Assembly: GCA_030600525.1 (NCBI GenBank)
Contig: JAUVLX010000050.1
Coordinates: 1-14,996, forward strand
Source: Desulfobulbus sp.
Lineage (GTDB): Bacteria; Desulfobacterota; Desulfobulbia; Desulfobulbales; Desulfobulbaceae
Length of the DNA: 14,996 nucleotides
Reading direction: 5' to 3'
In this document: positions 13,239 to 14,996 of the stretch, in pieces
How the letters are laid out: the number at the start of each line of letters is the position of its first letter
Position numbering within the stretch: position 1 is the stretch's first letter
Made by a program: the position numbers and the translations under genes
The notes under the pieces: generated by a model
Database searches by the model: none
What the model saw: only the letters and a program-made list of their open reading frames with translations
What the model was told of the DNA's origin: nothing

Positions 13239-13320
13239 GAGGGGACTGATCTTATTTTATCTATTTTAAACTGGGGGAGGTTCATATTCACTAATAGACG
13301 TAAAAAAAATCAATCCCCTC
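13239..13320. repeat. Imperfect inverted pair between the two minus-strand genes
   Basis: GAGGGGACTGATC (13239-13251) and AATCAATCCCCTC (13308-13320) are inverted repeats with 11 of 13 matches around an AT-rich 56-base interior. The right arm overlaps the terminator above, so the two structures would compete. The interior should also contain the promoter of the ferritin-like gene. Significance unclear. Confidence 0.35.
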
Positions 13321-13337
13321 AATCTGAAACAGGGAAT
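13301..13337 (-). terminator. Rho-independent terminator of the aldehyde dehydrogenase gene
   Basis: On the minus strand ATTCCCT (13337-13331), an 11-base loop, AGGGGAT (13319-13313; one G-U pair), then TGATTTTTTTT ending at 13302. It lies 18 bases after the stop codon at 13355. The run of eight U makes it convincing despite the short stem. Confidence 0.7.
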
Positions 13338-13354
13338 GTTCGCTGTCCGTCCTC

Positions 13355-14809
13355 TTAAAAATACCTTTCAATCACTACCTTGGTATCTGTAAAAAATTGA
13401 AAAATCTCCCTTCCATGCCCCTTAATATCGCCAAACATTGAGTTGCCGGAGCCGCCAAAGGGGAAGAAGCTCATCGGAGCAGCAATACCGATGTTGACCC
13501 CGATCATACCAGGAGCCGCCTTATATCGCATATCGCGAACTGCCTTTGCATTCTGGGTATAGATACAGGCTGCGTTGGCAAAGTTACGGGTATTAACCAA
13601 TTCAATGACATCGTCCAGAGTCTCGCAACGAATAATACTCACCACTGGTCCAAAGATTTCCTCCTTGGCAATAGTCATATCTGGGGTGACATTGTCGAAG
13701 ATGGTGGGCCCTACAAAAAAACCGTCTGGGTAACCGTCTACTGTACAATTTCGACCGTCAAGAATCAGATCGGCACCCTCAGCTAATCCTTTTTCTATAT
13801 ACGATAACACCCGTTCTTGATGTGCTTTACTTACTACTGGCCCCATGGCAACGCTTTCATCCAGTCCACTACCAATTTTCATTACCTTAGTGGCAGCGAC
13901 AAACTTTTCGATAAATGCGTCAGTCCCCTCACCGACAGGCGACAAAATTGAACCGGAGAGACATCGTTGCCCGGCACAGCCAAAAAAAGAAGTAATCAGC
14001 GAAGGCATACCGGCTTCCACATTGGCATCAGGCATGACTGCTACAATATTCTTAGCTCCACCCAATGACTGGACTCTTTTCCCGCTGGCACCGCATCGTT
14101 CATAGATATATTTAGCGGTAGGGGTAGAACCAACAAATGAAACACCCTGAATATCTTCATGATCAAGAATTGCATTTACCACATCTCTGGATCCGTTAAC
14201 TAGGTTGACCACACCCTCGGGGAATCCGACATCATCGATCACCTCAAAGATGCGGTTCTGGGTCATGGGCACCTGCTCAGAGGGTTTCAGCACAAAGGTA
14301 TTACCGGTCACCAGGGCATACGGGATAAACCACCAAGGAACCATGGCCGGAAAGTTGTAAGGGGCTATACAAGCAAAGACGCCCATGGGCTGACGATACA
14401 GGGAGGAATCAACTCCTTGAGCAATGTCTTCCAGGCAGTAACCGGTCATCATAGTGGTAACCCCGGTTGCATGCTCAATATTTTCAATCATGCGGCGAAC
14501 TTCACCTCTGGATTCATCAATAGCCTTACCCTGCTCGATGGTAAGTACCCGTGCTATTTCTTCAAATTCTTCTTCAAAGGCCTCCTTAAGGCGAAACAAA
14601 TACCTGGCACGTGCCAGGGGCGGAGTCTCCCGCCATTCCGGAAAGGCAGCAACTGCTGCTTGCACGGCCATATCCACATCCTGGGCATTTCCGTAAGGAA
14701 CTGAGGCTATTTTCTCTCCCAGCACAGGATTGGAAACAGTACCGAAAACATCCGTGCTAGAGTCCACCCAATCGCCATTGATATAATTCTGCATTACCCT
14801 GATACTCAT
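13355..14809 (-). CDS. mmsA: CoA-acylating methylmalonate-semialdehyde dehydrogenase family enzyme
   Basis: 484 residues, full length. The protein oxidises (methyl)malonate semialdehyde or a related short aldehyde with NAD and CoA to an acyl-CoA, as in valine, thymine or inositol breakdown. Family marks: FACIAPYNFPAMVPWWFIPYAL (N152), VLKPSEQVPMTQ, SFVGSTPTAKYIYERCGASGKRVQSLGGAKN (the general-base Glu of hydrolytic aldehyde dehydrogenases is absent, as in acylating members), and catalytic C283 in GCAGQRCLSGS. The C-terminal FPFGGSGNSMFGDIKGHGREIFQFFTDTK is typical. The ATG at 14809 is set by AAGGAG nine bases upstream, which directly borders the family B element. A terminator follows, so it seems to be a single-gene transcript. 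Malonate-semialdehyde dehydrogenase is an equally possible name. Confidence 0.9.
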   Translation of the reverse strand: MSIRVMQNYINGDWVDSSTDVFGTVSNPVLGEKIASVPYGNAQDVDMAVQAAVAAFPEWRETPPLARARYLFRLKEAFEEEFEEIARVLTIEQGKAIDESRGEVRRMIENIEHATGVTTMMTGYCLEDIAQGVDSSLYRQPMGVFACIAPYNFPAMVPWWFIPYALVTGNTFVLKPSEQVPMTQNRIFEVIDDVGFPEGVVNLVNGSRDVVNAILDHEDIQGVSFVGSTPTAKYIYERCGASGKRVQSLGGAKNIVAVMPDANVEAGMPSLITSFFGCAGQRCLSGSILSPVGEGTDAFIEKFVAATKVMKIGSGLDESVAMGPVVSKAHQERVLSYIEKGLAEGADLILDGRNCTVDGYPDGFFVGPTIFDNVTPDMTIAKEEIFGPVVSIIRCETLDDVIELVNTRNFANAACIYTQNAKAVRDMRYKAAPGMIGVNIGIAAPMSFFPFGGSGNSMFGDIKGHGREIFQFFTDTKVVIERYF

Positions 14810-14824
14810 TGTTATTTCTCCTTA

Positions 14825-14996
14825 GGAGTTGTCCGGTAATAACTTGAACATCTCGCATCGCATCTTCAGGTCATCTTTGGCTGATCTTCAATCACAAAGT
14901 CCTCAACGTAGCACAACTACGCCTGCGGCTTTGTTCGATTAGATCACCCAAATCTAACCTAAATATGAGCGCGATATTGTCCAATTTATTTACGGA
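14825..14996. mobile_element. Family B palindromic element, copy 2 (runs off the window)
   Basis: Matches 6248-6425 along its whole visible length with about ten differences, including the same tip CGTAG (14907-14911), CACAA, CTACG (14917-14921). Like copy 1 it is preceded by TTA (14822-14824). The last few bases of the right terminus lie beyond the window. Its left edge forms CTCC-TAA-GGAG with the Shine-Dalgarno of the dehydrogenase gene on the minus strand, so the element occupies that gene's 5' leader. Confidence 0.88.

Overview
The window looks like an accessory or housekeeping-mixed stretch of a mid-GC, Gram-negative bacterium. Signal-peptide ABC import, an FNR-type promoter, a LarA-family racemase, a 2-hydroxyglutarate oxidase relic and an orphan hybrid histidine kinase together suggest a strict or facultative anaerobe. 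A sulfate-reducer-like Desulfobacterota (Desulfobulbales-type) is my best guess. That placement is inference from gene content and style, not from a marker gene.

Layout. (1) Positions 1-698: the 3' part of a methionine aminopeptidase gene (+). (2) 699-1180: a non-coding stretch holding a hairpin repeat (family A, copy 1) and, closer to the next gene, a textbook class II FNR-type promoter. (3) 1181-2093: an HPP-family membrane protein (putative nitrite/anion permease) and a small membrane protein (+), converging on (4) 2108-4422 (-): an intact LarA-family nickel hydroxyacid racemase preceded by a badly decayed L-2-hydroxyglutarate oxidase gene. (5) 4423-4682: family A, copy 2. (6) 4683-8545 (-): a polar amino-acid ABC importer cluster read as zinc-ribbon miniprotein, periplasmic binding protein, hairpin terminator, permease with an unusual periplasmic insert, a 178-bp palindromic element (family B, copy 1), ATPase and EI24/CysZ-like membrane protein. 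(7) 8736-9271 (-): a small ACT-like-fold protein and a frameshifted 46-residue exported peptide. (8) 9492-12550 (+): an orphan hybrid histidine kinase and a polytopic membrane protein made of two similar halves. (9) 12557-12720: family C, another long palindrome. (10) 12748-14809 (-): a ferritin-like helical protein and a methylmalonate-semialdehyde-type dehydrogenase, with family B copy 2 at the dehydrogenase start.

Functional reading. The ABC cluster is a complete SBP/permease/ATPase importer with an internal terminator that would favour the binding protein. The larA-lhgO pair would make sense as a module that interconverts D- and L-2-hydroxyglutarate and oxidises the L form, but the oxidase is now a pseudogene. 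The HPP gene sits behind an anaerobic/nitrosative-type regulator site, in keeping with nitrite handling.

The most unusual feature is non-coding. Three unrelated families of about 160-185 bp each fold end-to-end into one imperfect hairpin with inverted termini. They sit at gene borders, and in family B the element edge coincides with a stop codon in one copy and abuts a Shine-Dalgarno in the other. They look like MITE-type elements that have been built into operon architecture.
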